Shown: positions 6,782-14,014, counted from the first letter of the stretch. The stretch: DNA of 15,684 nt from an uncultured Alistipes sp. (GCA_900769405.1 CAAGGL010000014.1:1-15684); one strand, 5' to 3'. Notes: a model not told the origin generated them from the letters alone. Program-made: numbers and translations.

Positions 6782-8854
6782 CTAGTTTAGTTCCATCTCG
6801 TCGATCAGGTAGCCTGCGCCACCGATACGATCGATCACGAAGAGTACGTAGCGAATATCAACCGCGATGTTGCGGCAGATCTCGGGATCGAACTCGATGT
6901 CGCTCATCGTCGAGAGCCACGTGCGGTCGAAGTTGATACCCACCAACTCGCCACGACCATTCAGCACGGGCGAGCCCGAGTTACCACCCGTCGTGTGGTT
7001 CGAGGCGATGAAGCATACGGGAACGGTGTAGCGACCGTCCATATTGATACCCCAGCGACCGTAATCCTTCGCTGCGTAGATGTCGCGCAACGACTGCGGA
7101 ATGTCGTAGTCGTAGATCTCGGGGTTGTCCTTCTCGATGATACCGTCGAGCGTGGTGAAGTGCTTGTGATAGACTGCATCGGCATAGCGGTAGCCGCCAA
7201 CCTTACCGTAAGCAACTCGCAGTGTGAGGTTTGCATCGGGGAAGAAGGCCATCTGCTTGTCGTACTCCATCAGCGCGCGCATATAGGGAGCGTAGTACTG
7301 CGCAATCGACGGCGCATCACTCATATTGCGGTAGCGACGCTGTGAGAAGTTGCCGCACCTGACGAGCTCGGTAACGAAGCGATTCATCGGGTCGTTCTCC
7401 ATAATCGAGGGCAGGTGCGCGGGATCCGACGCCAGCGCCGCGAACTTCTCGGGCGTGGTCAGCTGGCTCTCGTCGAACAGATAATCGACAAAGTGATCGG
7501 TCGAGGCGAAACGTGCCATCTCGCTCTTCACCGACTCGGGAATATACTGTGTGTCAATATCTTCGACAAACGCCGCAACCAACTTCTTGGCTACCTCGCG
7601 GTCGATCTCGGCAACATAGTTCTTGTAGAATGCCGCCACCGATTTATCGTCGGGTGCGGGCTTGCGCTGCGCAACCATACGGGTCAACTGCGCCAGCTCG
7701 ATAGCCGAAATAGACTCGGCAAAATACTCGGCACGCCAATAGGGATCGCTCAGCTCGTCATATGCCGCATACATCTTCTCCATCAGACCCTTATACTCGG
7801 GCTGCTGCTCGGCCCACGCCGCAAATTTCTGCTCGTAGGCGCGCTTCTTCTCGACCGTGCCCAGGCGCTCCAAACCGAGAACCTCGCCCTGCCACTTCTT
7901 CCACGCATTGGCGATGTTGGCGTGCTTGGCTGCGTACTGGATACGCACCTTCGGGTCGGCCTCCTGAGCCTTCGAGATCACATCCAGACGCAGGGTGCGG
8001 AGCTTGATCTTCATCGGATCCGACAGACGCTCGACGTAGTCGGCAGCCGACGAAATCACATAGCGCTGGGTGTTGCCGGGGAAGCCGTAGATCATCGTGA
8101 AATCGCCCTCCTCGACACCCTTGGTCGAGATCTTGAAGTGGCGACGAGGCTTATAGGGTACATTCTCGCGCGAGTAGTCGGCGGGCTTGTTGTCCTTGCC
8201 GGCATAGACGCGGAAAACCGAGAAGTCGCCCGTGTGGCGCGGCCAGATCCAGTTGTCGGTGTCGCCACCGAACTTACCGATCGACGAGGGGGGTGCGCCT
8301 ACCAGACGAACGTCGGTAAACTTCTCATAGACAAACAGAAAATACTGATTGGCATAGTACAGCGACTCGACCGAAGTCGAATAGCGACCGCCCTCCGAAG
8401 CCTCCTTCTTGACGGCCTCGATGTTGGCTGCGATCTGCTCGTCGCTCTCGGCCTTCACGCGCTCGGTAACATCCTCCATACGCACCAAAATCGCAACATA
8501 GAGGTTGGGATTGGGCAGCTCCTGCTCGCGCGACATTGCCCAGAAACCGTTGGTCAGGTAGTCGTGCTCGACGCTACTGTGGCTCTGGATCGCGCCATAG
8601 CCGCAGTGGTGGTTGGTCAGCAGCAGACCTGCATTCGACACCAACTCGCCCGTGCAACCGCCATTGAACAGCACCACGGCGTCCTTCATCGACGCGCGAT
8701 TGATGCTGTAAACATCCTCGGCCGTCAGTCGAAAACCCTTCGAACGCATATCCTTGATGCGGTCGCCAATCAGGCTCGGAAGCCACATACCCTCGTCAGC
8801 CGCCGCCGAAAAGACGAACATCAGAGCCACGAGAGTCGATAAAAATTTCTTCAT
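6782..8854 (-). CDS. S46 family dipeptidyl-peptidase, DPP11-like
   Basis: This 690-residue serine peptidase of family S46 releases dipeptides from the N-termini of oligopeptides, in the periplasm or at the outer membrane of Bacteroidetes. Residues 1-19 form a signal peptide (MKKFLSTLVALMFVFSAAA). Catalytic residues are in TNHHC (His83), GGDTDNW (Asp198 or Asp200) and GGNSGSP (Ser626). The specificity position 18 residues after the serine is Arg644 (FDR). It is Gly in Porphyromonas gingivalis DPP7 and Arg in DPP11, where it selects Asp or Glu at P1, so DPP11-type specificity is inferred. The length fits the family (about 700-720). The start lies 29 nt after the maf stop, so it is probably the last gene of the lpxB-maf operon. 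Two-hairpin copy C follows it. Confidence 0.93.
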   Translation of the reverse strand: MKKFLSTLVALMFVFSAAADEGMWLPSLIGDRIKDMRSKGFRLTAEDVYSINRASMKDAVVLFNGGCTGELVSNAGLLLTNHHCGYGAIQSHSSVEHDYLTNGFWAMSREQELPNPNLYVAILVRMEDVTERVKAESDEQIAANIEAVKKEASEGGRYSTSVESLYYANQYFLFVYEKFTDVRLVGAPPSSIGKFGGDTDNWIWPRHTGDFSVFRVYAGKDNKPADYSRENVPYKPRRHFKISTKGVEEGDFTMIYGFPGNTQRYVISSAADYVERLSDPMKIKLRTLRLDVISKAQEADPKVRIQYAAKHANIANAWKKWQGEVLGLERLGTVEKKRAYEQKFAAWAEQQPEYKGLMEKMYAAYDELSDPYWRAEYFAESISAIELAQLTRMVAQRKPAPDDKSVAAFYKNYVAEIDREVAKKLVAAFVEDIDTQYIPESVKSEMARFASTDHFVDYLFDESQLTTPEKFAALASDPAHLPSIMENDPMNRFVTELVRCGNFSQRRYRNMSDAPSIAQYYAPYMRALMEYDKQMAFFPDANLTLRVAYGKVGGYRYADAVYHKHFTTLDGIIEKDNPEIYDYDIPQSLRDIYAAKDYGRWGINMDGRYTVPVCFIASNHTTGGNSGSPVLNGRGELVGINFDRTWLSTMSDIEFDPEICRNIAVDIRYVLFVIDRIGGAGYLIDEMELN

Positions 8855-8883
8855 AGTTTTTAAGCGTATTTATTTGTTATTCA

Positions 8884-9477
8884 TTATTTTACAAATTCTG
8901 CGAGTGCCGCATAGACTCGCTGCACGGGCAGCCCCATCACGTTGTAGAACGAGCCGTCGATGCGCTCGATACCAACATAACCGATCCACTCCTGAATGCC
9001 GTAGCTGCCCGCCTTATCCATCGGGCGGTAGCGCTCGACATAGTAGTCGATCTCCTCGTCGGTCAGCGCGCGGAAATAGACGTCGCTCTGCACCGCAAAG
9101 CTCTCCGTGCGGCTCTTCGAGCGCAGCGTGACGCCCGTGGTGACGCGGTGGGCACGACCCGACAACGTGCGCAACATCGCGTGCGCCTCAGCCTCGTCGG
9201 CAGGCTTACCAAGTATCTGACGATCAACGATTACCACCGTATCCGCCGTGAGCAGAATGTCGTTCTCGGCAAGCTCCGCAGGGTAGCCCTCGCTCTTCAA
9301 GCGCGACAGATATACGGGCACCTCGTCGGCCTCCATCGTCGCGGGAAAGAGCTCCTCGACCTCGTAGCGCTCCGCCAACTCGTACTCCAAGCCGCAGTCG
9401 CTCAGCAGTTGGCGGCGGCGGGGCGATTGACTCGCCAGAATAAGGCGGTGATTTTTCAGTGTATCATGCAGTAACAT
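8884..9477 (-). CDS. maf: Maf family nucleotide pyrophosphatase
   Basis: Maf proteins hydrolyse non-canonical or excess nucleoside triphosphates to monophosphates. The 197-residue product has the N-terminal ASQSPRRRQLL (15-25), TADTVV (77-82) with the conserved Asp79, GKPAD (90-94), HRVTTGV (110-116), the substrate-pocket stretch DKAGSYGIQ (154-162) and FYNVMGLP (177-184). DKAGxYGIQ is the form seen in the YhdE subgroup, which prefers dTTP and UTP, so this is likely the YhdE type rather than the YceF type. The ATG at 9477 lies 6 nt after the stop of the fumarylacetoacetase-family gene, which indicates cotranscription. There is no signal peptide; it is cytosolic. Confidence 0.95.
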   Translation of the reverse strand: MLLHDTLKNHRLILASQSPRRRQLLSDCGLEYELAERYEVEELFPATMEADEVPVYLSRLKSEGYPAELAENDILLTADTVVIVDRQILGKPADEAEAHAMLRTLSGRAHRVTTGVTLRSKSRTESFAVQSDVYFRALTDEEIDYYVERYRPMDKAGSYGIQEWIGYVGIERIDGSFYNVMGLPVQRVYAALAEFVK

Positions 9478-9483
9478 AGCGTG

Positions 9484-10104
9484 TTATCGTATATCAAAGT
9501 CCAACAATTTACGACCCTCCAACGTGGCAGTCAGCTCGTCGCCCTCCTTCACTTCGCCCACTCCGACGGGTGTGCCCGTGTAGATCAGGTCGCCAATTTT
9601 CAGCGTCACGAACTGCGAAATGTGGCTGATCAACTGATCGACCGTGAAGATCATCTGCGCGGTCGATGCCGACTGGCGAACCTCACCGTTGAGCGTCATC
9701 TCGAAATGCAGATTCTGCACGTCGCCACCCAGCTCCGAGAGCTTCACAAATTCGGGCGAAATGGCGGCCGAGTGGTCGAATGCCTTAGCCATCTCCCACG
9801 GCTCACCCGCCTCAGCAGCAGCACGTTGCACATCGCGCGCCGTGAAGTCGATACCCAGACCAACCTCGTCGTAGTAGCGGTGGGCGAATCGCTCGGCGAT
9901 GCACTTGCCCACGCGGTTGATGCGCACCACCAACTCGCACTCGTAGTGCACCTCGCGGCTGAACGAGGGGACATAAAACGGGTCGTTATTTCGCAGTAGA
10001 GCCGTGTCGGGTTTCATAAAGAATACGGGCGCCGCGGGTACGCGACCCATCTTCAATTCATCGACGTGCTCGACATAGTTGCGTGCTATGCAGAAGATTT
10101 TCAT
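9484..10104 (-). CDS. Fumarylacetoacetate hydrolase (FAH) family protein
   Basis: The 206-residue protein is of the short FAH type, like human FAHD1 and E. coli YcgM. Metal-binding residues expected for the fold are visible: Glu55 and Glu57 in HYECEL and Asp86 in GLGIDFTARD. Lys107 (EMAKAFDHSA) fits the conserved active-site lysine, and TGTPVGVG near the C-terminus is a family hallmark. Relatives cleave acylpyruvates or decarboxylate oxaloacetate with Mg2+; the substrate here cannot be decided, and no aromatic-degradation genes are nearby. It lies 10 nt after the 58-residue gene and 6 nt before maf, so it is in the same transcript. Cytosolic. Confidence 0.92.
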   Translation of the reverse strand: MKIFCIARNYVEHVDELKMGRVPAAPVFFMKPDTALLRNNDPFYVPSFSREVHYECELVVRINRVGKCIAERFAHRYYDEVGLGIDFTARDVQRAAAEAGEPWEMAKAFDHSAAISPEFVKLSELGGDVQNLHFEMTLNGEVRQSASTAQMIFTVDQLISHISQFVTLKIGDLIYTGTPVGVGEVKEGDELTATLEGRKLLDFDIR

Positions 10105-10114
10105 CGGTTGTTCG

Positions 10115-10291
10115 TTACTTTAATTCCGAAGTATATCTAAATACCCCTTTATGAAACAATACTCCATCAAGGACAATTTCGCCTTTCTCTTCGGCTAAAA
10201 TCTCCTCTTGTAATTCTTTTAGTTCGTTCTCTGTTAAATCAGATTCTTTTAAACCGTATTCCTCTAACTTCGCTAATATTTTTTCTTGCAT
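10115..10291 (-). CDS. Small hypothetical protein, AT-rich (58 aa)
   Basis: A complete 58-codon frame from ATG (10291) to TAA (10115) fills the gap between lpxB and the FAH-family gene, with 24 nt before it and 10 nt after it. The product begins MQEKILAKLEEYGLKESDLT. It is a charged, Glu/Lys/Leu-rich helix for about 37 residues, then a short beta-like end (GEIVLDGVLFHKGVFRYTSELK). I do not recognise the family. By hand count 57 of 177 bases are G or C (32%), far below its neighbours, and 7 of 10 leucines use TTA. That suggests recent acquisition or a rapidly evolving gene. The spacing on both sides and uninterrupted frame support a real gene in the operon; length alone does not. Confidence 0.65.
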   Translation of the reverse strand: MQEKILAKLEEYGLKESDLTENELKELQEEILAEEKGEIVLDGVLFHKGVFRYTSELK

Positions 10292-10315
10292 TGCTATTAT
10301 TCAATTATATATAAC

Positions 10316-11455
10316 TCAATCTTGAATTGCGCTTATCATCGCCTCGGCAAATCGTTCACTCGCACCCGCGCCACCGATCAACTCACCGAGCTGGTCGAAA
10401 TCCGAGAGCATCTTCGTACGTTTCTCGCCACCGCTGACTATCGCTCGCAACTCGCGCTCGGCCTCCGCCAAATCCAACTTCGCGCAGACCATCTCGCGCA
10501 CCGCCTCGCGCCCCAGGTTGATATTCACCAACGAAACGAAGGGGATCTTCAACACCAACGGGCGCAACACCTCGTAGAGCTTAGGTACGTGATAGACAAC
10601 CATTTCGGGGATTCGCATCAGTGCCGTTTCGAGCGTTGCCGTGCCCGACGTCACCACTGCTGCCTCGGCAACCGAGAGCGTCTGCTGCGTCTGGTCGCAC
10701 ACGTAGCGAACGTCCGACGCGTGCTGACCGTCGGCCATATAGGCCCAATAAAAATGCTTGTCGATCCACGGCACTGCCGTCACAACAAACTGATACTCAG
10801 GCATTCGTTTCGACAGCTCGACCATCGAGGGCAGGTTCTCGCGGATCTCGCTCTTGCGACTGCCCGCCAGCAGAGCGATGATCGGGCGGTTGTCCAAATT
10901 GTTGCGGCGAATGAATTCCTCGCGCGAGCAAAAAGTCGCCCGACGAGCCTCAATATCATCGACCAGCGGGTTGCCGCAGAAGGTCGGCTCGATACCCTTC
11001 GCACGGAAATAGTCCGTTTCAAACGGAAAGATGGTGAAGAGTCGATCGACATATCGTTGCAACTTCTTCACGCGCCACTCCTTCCACGCCCAAACCTTCG
11101 GCGCGATGTAGTAGAACGTACGCAACCCGCGCTCCTTTGCCCACTTTGCCATCTTCATATTGAAGCCGGGGTAGTCGATCAGGATCAGCACGTCGGGTGC
11201 AAAACGCTCGATATCGGCTCGGCACTCCTCGAACTGGCGCCCGATCGTGCGCAGGTTGCGCAGCACGGTCATAAGCCCGAAGAACGACGTTTCGCGGTAG
11301 TGCTTTGCGAGTCCCTCCTTGCCGCCCTCGGCCGCCATCAGGTCGCCGCCCCAGAAACGAAACTCCGCCTGCGGATCCGCCTTGCGCAGTCCCGCAATCA
11401 GTTTCGAGCCGTGAAGATCACCCGACGGTTCTCCTGCTATTAAGTAATATTTCAT
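10316..11455 (-). CDS. lpxB: Lipid-A-disaccharide synthase
   Basis: LpxB (glycosyltransferase family 19) joins UDP-2,3-diacylglucosamine to lipid X at the inner face of the inner membrane, giving the tetra-acyl disaccharide of lipid A. The 379-residue length is normal. Seen in order are AGEPSGDLHG (7-16), DYPGFN (94-99), YYIAPKVWAWKEWR (115-128), IFPFE (142-146), CGNPLVD (160-166), LAGSRKSE (196-203) and TSGTATLE (269-276), all family signatures. It is probably the first gene of the run lpxB, 58-aa gene, FAH gene, maf, S46 gene. The 266-bp gap upstream holds several hairpins and no clear promoter box. AAGGA lies about 12 nt before the ATG and could be a weak Shine-Dalgarno. Confidence 0.97.
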   Translation of the reverse strand: MKYYLIAGEPSGDLHGSKLIAGLRKADPQAEFRFWGGDLMAAEGGKEGLAKHYRETSFFGLMTVLRNLRTIGRQFEECRADIERFAPDVLILIDYPGFNMKMAKWAKERGLRTFYYIAPKVWAWKEWRVKKLQRYVDRLFTIFPFETDYFRAKGIEPTFCGNPLVDDIEARRATFCSREEFIRRNNLDNRPIIALLAGSRKSEIRENLPSMVELSKRMPEYQFVVTAVPWIDKHFYWAYMADGQHASDVRYVCDQTQQTLSVAEAAVVTSGTATLETALMRIPEMVVYHVPKLYEVLRPLVLKIPFVSLVNINLGREAVREMVCAKLDLAEAERELRAIVSGGEKRTKMLSDFDQLGELIGGAGASERFAEAMISAIQD

Positions 11456-11510
11456 TCTAAAATCGTTCCTTTAACTTTGTTTAGCTCTGTTTGTTCGGGC
11501 GTTGTGGAGC

Positions 11511-11597
11511 ATTGCGCGCGACGTTCCGTCGCGGTTGCAATTCTGACCCACCCCCAAACCCCCGCCTCAGGCAGGGGCTTAGCCGCGCTCGGCGCGG
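11511..11597. repeat. Hairpin cluster upstream of lpxB
   Basis: Three hairpins lie in tandem in the lpxB-trmD gap. The first is ATTGC plus CGCGACG, loop TTC, CGTCGCG, then GCAAT (11511-11541). The second is CCCC, one mismatch, GCC, loop TCA, GGC, GGGG (11559-11577). The third is a perfect CCGCGC, loop TCG, GCGCGG (11583-11597). All have 3-nt loops, like the two-hairpin elements, but lack the G-rich bulge on the plus strand. On the minus strand they would be in the lpxB leader if transcription starts upstream. Confidence 0.7.
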
Positions 11598-11644
11598 CGG
11601 GTGCCGAAAACATCAGTTTGTTCGTCCCTTTTTTGTTCGTTTCG

Positions 11645-11713
11645 CACCTTCGGGGGCTGGGGCGGTCGCCGAAGGCGAGCCCCCGAAGGTGGGCAAAATC
11701 TCAAAGATTTTGC
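11645..11713 (+). repeat. Two-hairpin element, copy D
   Basis: The outer stem is a perfect 14 bp: CACCTTCGGGGGCT (11645-11658) with 11678-11691. The 5' bulge is GGGGCGG (11659-11665). The inner hairpin is TCGCC, loop GAA, GGCGA (11666-11678). After one base comes the second hairpin GCAAAATCT, loop CAA, AGATTTTGC (11693-11713), 9 bp. It ends 8 nt from the trmD stop codon. Confidence 0.9.
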
Positions 11714-11721
11714 GTTATATT

Positions 11722-12396
11722 TTACTCCAACAAATCGGGGCGCAGGCGCTTGGTGCGCTCCCAAGCCTGCTCCTCCTGCCACTTCTCGATCTCGCCGAAA
11801 TTACCCGAAAGCAGTACGTCGGGCACGCGCCAGCCACGGAACTCCGCAGGGCGGGTATAGACGGGCGGAGCTAACAGATTGTCCTGAAAGCAGTCGGTCA
11901 GTGCCGACGCCTCGTCGCCAATAGCCCCGGGAACCAATCGCACCACCGAGTCGGCAATGATGCAGGCCGCCAACTCGCCTCCCGTCAGCACATAGTCGCC
12001 AATCGAGATCTCGCGCGTGATCAGGTGCTCGCGGATGCGGTGGTCGATACCCTTATAGTGACCGCAGAGGATGATGATATTCTCCAAGGTCGAGAGGCGG
12101 TTGGCCTCGTGCTGGTCGTAGCGGATACCGTCGGGCGAGGTGTAGATGATCTCGTCATAGGTGCGCTCCGACTGCAACTTCTCGACAAGCTCGAATACGG
12201 GCTCGCACTTCATCACCATACCTGCCTCACCTCCAAACGGATAGTCGTCCGTGGTGCGGCGTTTGTCGTGGGCGTAGTCGTGCAGGTTGTGCACCACGAT
12301 CTCAACCAAACCCTTCTCCTGAGCACGTTTCAAGATCGACTCGCTCAGCGGCGAGGTCAGAAGTTCGGGAACAGATGTTATAATGTCAATACGCAT
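11722..12396 (-). CDS. trmD: tRNA (guanine-N1-)-methyltransferase TrmD
   Basis: TrmD methylates N1 of G37 in tRNAs with G at position 36, which prevents +1 frameshifting, and uses S-adenosylmethionine bound in a trefoil knot. The 224-residue protein shows PFGGEAGM (53-60), YTSPDGIRYDQ (85-95), CGHYKGIDHR (111-120) and the knot segment SIGDYVLTGGELAA (131-144). Arg153 and Asp168 sit where the catalytic Arg and Asp are expected. The C-terminal GNFGEIEKWQEEQAWERT is typical. The frame stays open upstream to 12522 through repeat copy E. The ATG at 12396 (MRIDIITSVPE) gives the standard N-terminus and is chosen. The leader carries ATTGTGA heptamers. Confidence 0.97.
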   Translation of the reverse strand: MRIDIITSVPELLTSPLSESILKRAQEKGLVEIVVHNLHDYAHDKRRTTDDYPFGGEAGMVMKCEPVFELVEKLQSERTYDEIIYTSPDGIRYDQHEANRLSTLENIIILCGHYKGIDHRIREHLITREISIGDYVLTGGELAACIIADSVVRLVPGAIGDEASALTDCFQDNLLAPPVYTRPAEFRGWRVPDVLLSGNFGEIEKWQEEQAWERTKRLRPDLLE

Positions 12397-12403
12397 ATTA
12401 TCA

Positions 12404-12424
12404 ATTCTCAATTCACAATTCACA
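12404..12424. repeat. Tandem ATTCACA heptamers upstream of trmD
   Basis: Units ATTCTCA, ATTCACA and ATTCACA are head to tail, followed by ATTAAT and a small hairpin CTGCC, loop TGC, GGCAG (12431-12443). On the minus strand they lie directly before the trmD ATG as AATTGTG repeats, so they are probably in its leader. Confidence 0.8.
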
Positions 12425-12466
12425 ATTAATCTGCCTGCGGCAGCTTTTCTGCCTTTGCTATCGATA

Positions 12467-12539
12467 CGCGCCTGCGTGGGCTGGGGCGGTCGCCCAAAGG
12501 GCGAGCCCACGAAGGCGTGCAAAATCCGTCGGATTTTGC
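12467..12539 (+). repeat. Two-hairpin element, copy E
   Basis: The outer stem spans 16 positions: CGCGCCTGCGTGGGCT (12467-12482) with 12504-12519, with one G-A mismatch and one G:T pair. The 5' bulge is GGGGCGG (12483-12489). The inner hairpin is TCGCCC, loop AAA, GGGCGA (12490-12504). The second hairpin is GCAAAATCC, loop GTC, GGATTTTGC (12519-12539), a perfect 9 bp. It ends 9 nt from the stop codon of the FkbM gene. Confidence 0.9.
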
Positions 12540-12548
12540 GCTCTTGTC

Positions 12549-13283
12549 TTATCCAACTCTAAAAATTATATCCTTCTCGCTGTCGGGTGTCAGGGGTACC
12601 TCCAAGCCGTGTTCGAGCGTGAAGCCGCGATAACCGAGCGAGTGGAACAGTGCGATGATCTTGGCGCGATTCTCGCCACCCGTTTCGATCAGCACCGTCG
12701 GGCGGAAGCGCTCCAACAACGGACGCAACTCGTTCATTACCACCACTTCGTAACCCTCGATGTCGCACTTGATGAAGTTCAGGCGGGTCAGCTTCGCAAA
12801 GAGCTCGCTACCGCGACGCATCTGCGCAGGAAAGCGCTCACCCTCGCCCTCGGCTGTCGTTGCATCGCCCACGAAGTTCTGTCCCGTGCCGAAGTAACCC
12901 TGATAGCGCGCCGTGTCGTTGCACATCACGATCTCGCGCTCCTCCTCGCCTAATGCGTAGGGCAGGATCTCGACATTCTTGCAGCGACGCAGGTTGTGGC
13001 GCAGCACACCGAGGATCGGCGCTACGGGCTCGACCGAAAAGAGGCGGCCGCCCTCGCCAATCGCCTGCGAGATGTAGCGCGAGTAGTAGCCGAGGTTGGC
13101 GCCGATATCGATCGCCGTTGCTCCCTCGCCCACAAGTTTGGGCAGGTGATAGACATACTCCGTAGCCTCGGCATAGCGACCTATGCCCAGACGTTTCCAG
13201 ACGAAAAACATCGCACTCACCACGCGCAGGTAGCCTTCGAGCGGCAGCAGGCGATAGAGCACTTTATGGATCAAACGCATCAT
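12549..13283 (-). CDS. FkbM family methyltransferase
   Basis: This 244-residue protein is a class I S-adenosylmethionine-dependent methyltransferase of the FkbM family, whose members often O-methylate sugars or polyketides. SAM-binding motif I is AIDIGANLGYYS (57-68), with VEP (84-86) after the second strand. The FkbM hallmark FIKCDIEGYE (170-179) and VLIET (197-201) follow. The N-terminal 30 residues are hydrophobic and basic but lack a clear signal peptide. The ATG at 13283 lies 5 nt after the stop of the metallo-hydrolase gene, so the two are cotranscribed; a second ATG follows immediately. No glycan-synthesis genes other than lpxB are near, so its acceptor is unknown; a cell-surface glycan is a guess. 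Confidence 0.9.
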   Translation of the reverse strand: MMRLIHKVLYRLLPLEGYLRVVSAMFFVWKRLGIGRYAEATEYVYHLPKLVGEGATAIDIGANLGYYSRYISQAIGEGGRLFSVEPVAPILGVLRHNLRRCKNVEILPYALGEEEREIVMCNDTARYQGYFGTGQNFVGDATTAEGEGERFPAQMRRGSELFAKLTRLNFIKCDIEGYEVVVMNELRPLLERFRPTVLIETGGENRAKIIALFHSLGYRGFTLEHGLEVPLTPDSEKDIIFRVG

Positions 13284-13288
13284 ATGTC

Positions 13289-13963
13289 CTAACCTCGATA
13301 GTTGATTTCGTTATTCATCACCTCCGTAACGAAGGGGTTGTAGAGCACCTCGTGACCGATGTCCGACGAGGGACCGTGACCCGCGTGGAAGATCACATCG
13401 TCACCCAGCGGCACCAGACGATCGAGGATCGAACGCATAATCCACGAGTAGTCGCCACCGGGAAGGTCGGTGCGACCGATGCTCTCGCGGAAGAGCGTGT
13501 CGCCCGTGAAGAGCATACGTCCCTCCTCGTGTAAGAGGCAGACGTGACCGGGCGTGTGACCCGGCGTGGGGATTACCTTCAAGACGGTCTCGCCGAAGGT
13601 GATCTCGTCGCGCTCCTTCAAATCGATGTCGATTGTGGGCGTCACGGGTACCTTCAAGCCGAACATCGCCGCCTGCTGCGTCGCGCTCTCGACCAGAAAT
13701 TTATCCTCCGACGAGAGGGCGTAGGGTATGCCCAGCTCGTTTTTGAGCGTCTCGACGCCCATAATGTGGTCGATGTGACCGTGCGTGCCGACGATCATTT
13801 CGGGTTCGAGGCGATTCGAGCGGATGTAGTCGATAATGGCGGCGGTTTCGCGCTCGTTGCTGCAACCCGCATCGATGATGATGCAGCGACCCGTAGCTTT
13901 GTCGGTCACCACGTAGGTGTTCTCCTGAAAGGGATTGACACAAAATAGTGCTATGTCGATCAT
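13289..13963 (-). CDS. Metallo-beta-lactamase-fold hydrolase, glyoxalase II-like (YcbL type)
   Basis: The 224-residue protein has the complete metal-site set: HGHIDH (61-66), His136 in TPGHTPGH, Asp155 in FTGDTLF and His196 in HAGHG. FRESIGRTDLPGGD (158-171) resembles the short glyoxalase II-like YcbL group, which has type II glyoxalase activity in enterobacteria but lacks the C-terminal helical domain of classic GloB. Hydrolysis of a thioester such as S-lactoylglutathione or a related thiol adduct is therefore likely but unproven. An upstream in-frame ATG at 14017 lies inside the promoter box, so the ATG at 13963 is chosen. It heads a leftward pair with the FkbM gene. Cytosolic. Confidence 0.92.
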   Translation of the reverse strand: MIDIALFCVNPFQENTYVVTDKATGRCIIIDAGCSNERETAAIIDYIRSNRLEPEMIVGTHGHIDHIMGVETLKNELGIPYALSSEDKFLVESATQQAAMFGLKVPVTPTIDIDLKERDEITFGETVLKVIPTPGHTPGHVCLLHEEGRMLFTGDTLFRESIGRTDLPGGDYSWIMRSILDRLVPLGDDVIFHAGHGPSSDIGHEVLYNPFVTEVMNNEINYRG

Positions 13964-14014
13964 AGTTGTATGAATGTTCTTTGGTTTCGGATTCAACAAT
14001 ACTTTTCCAAAATA

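Noticed and set aside
7415..8842. 475-codon plus-strand frame opposite the S46 peptidase gene
   Set aside because: The S46 frame has a signal peptide, triad motifs and the correct length; the antisense product shows no domain.
6691..12539. Integron attC sites, suggested by variable stems with extrahelical bases
   Set aside because: There is no integrase gene, no R or L core GTTRRRY-type sequence, and the flanking genes are housekeeping genes rather than cassettes.
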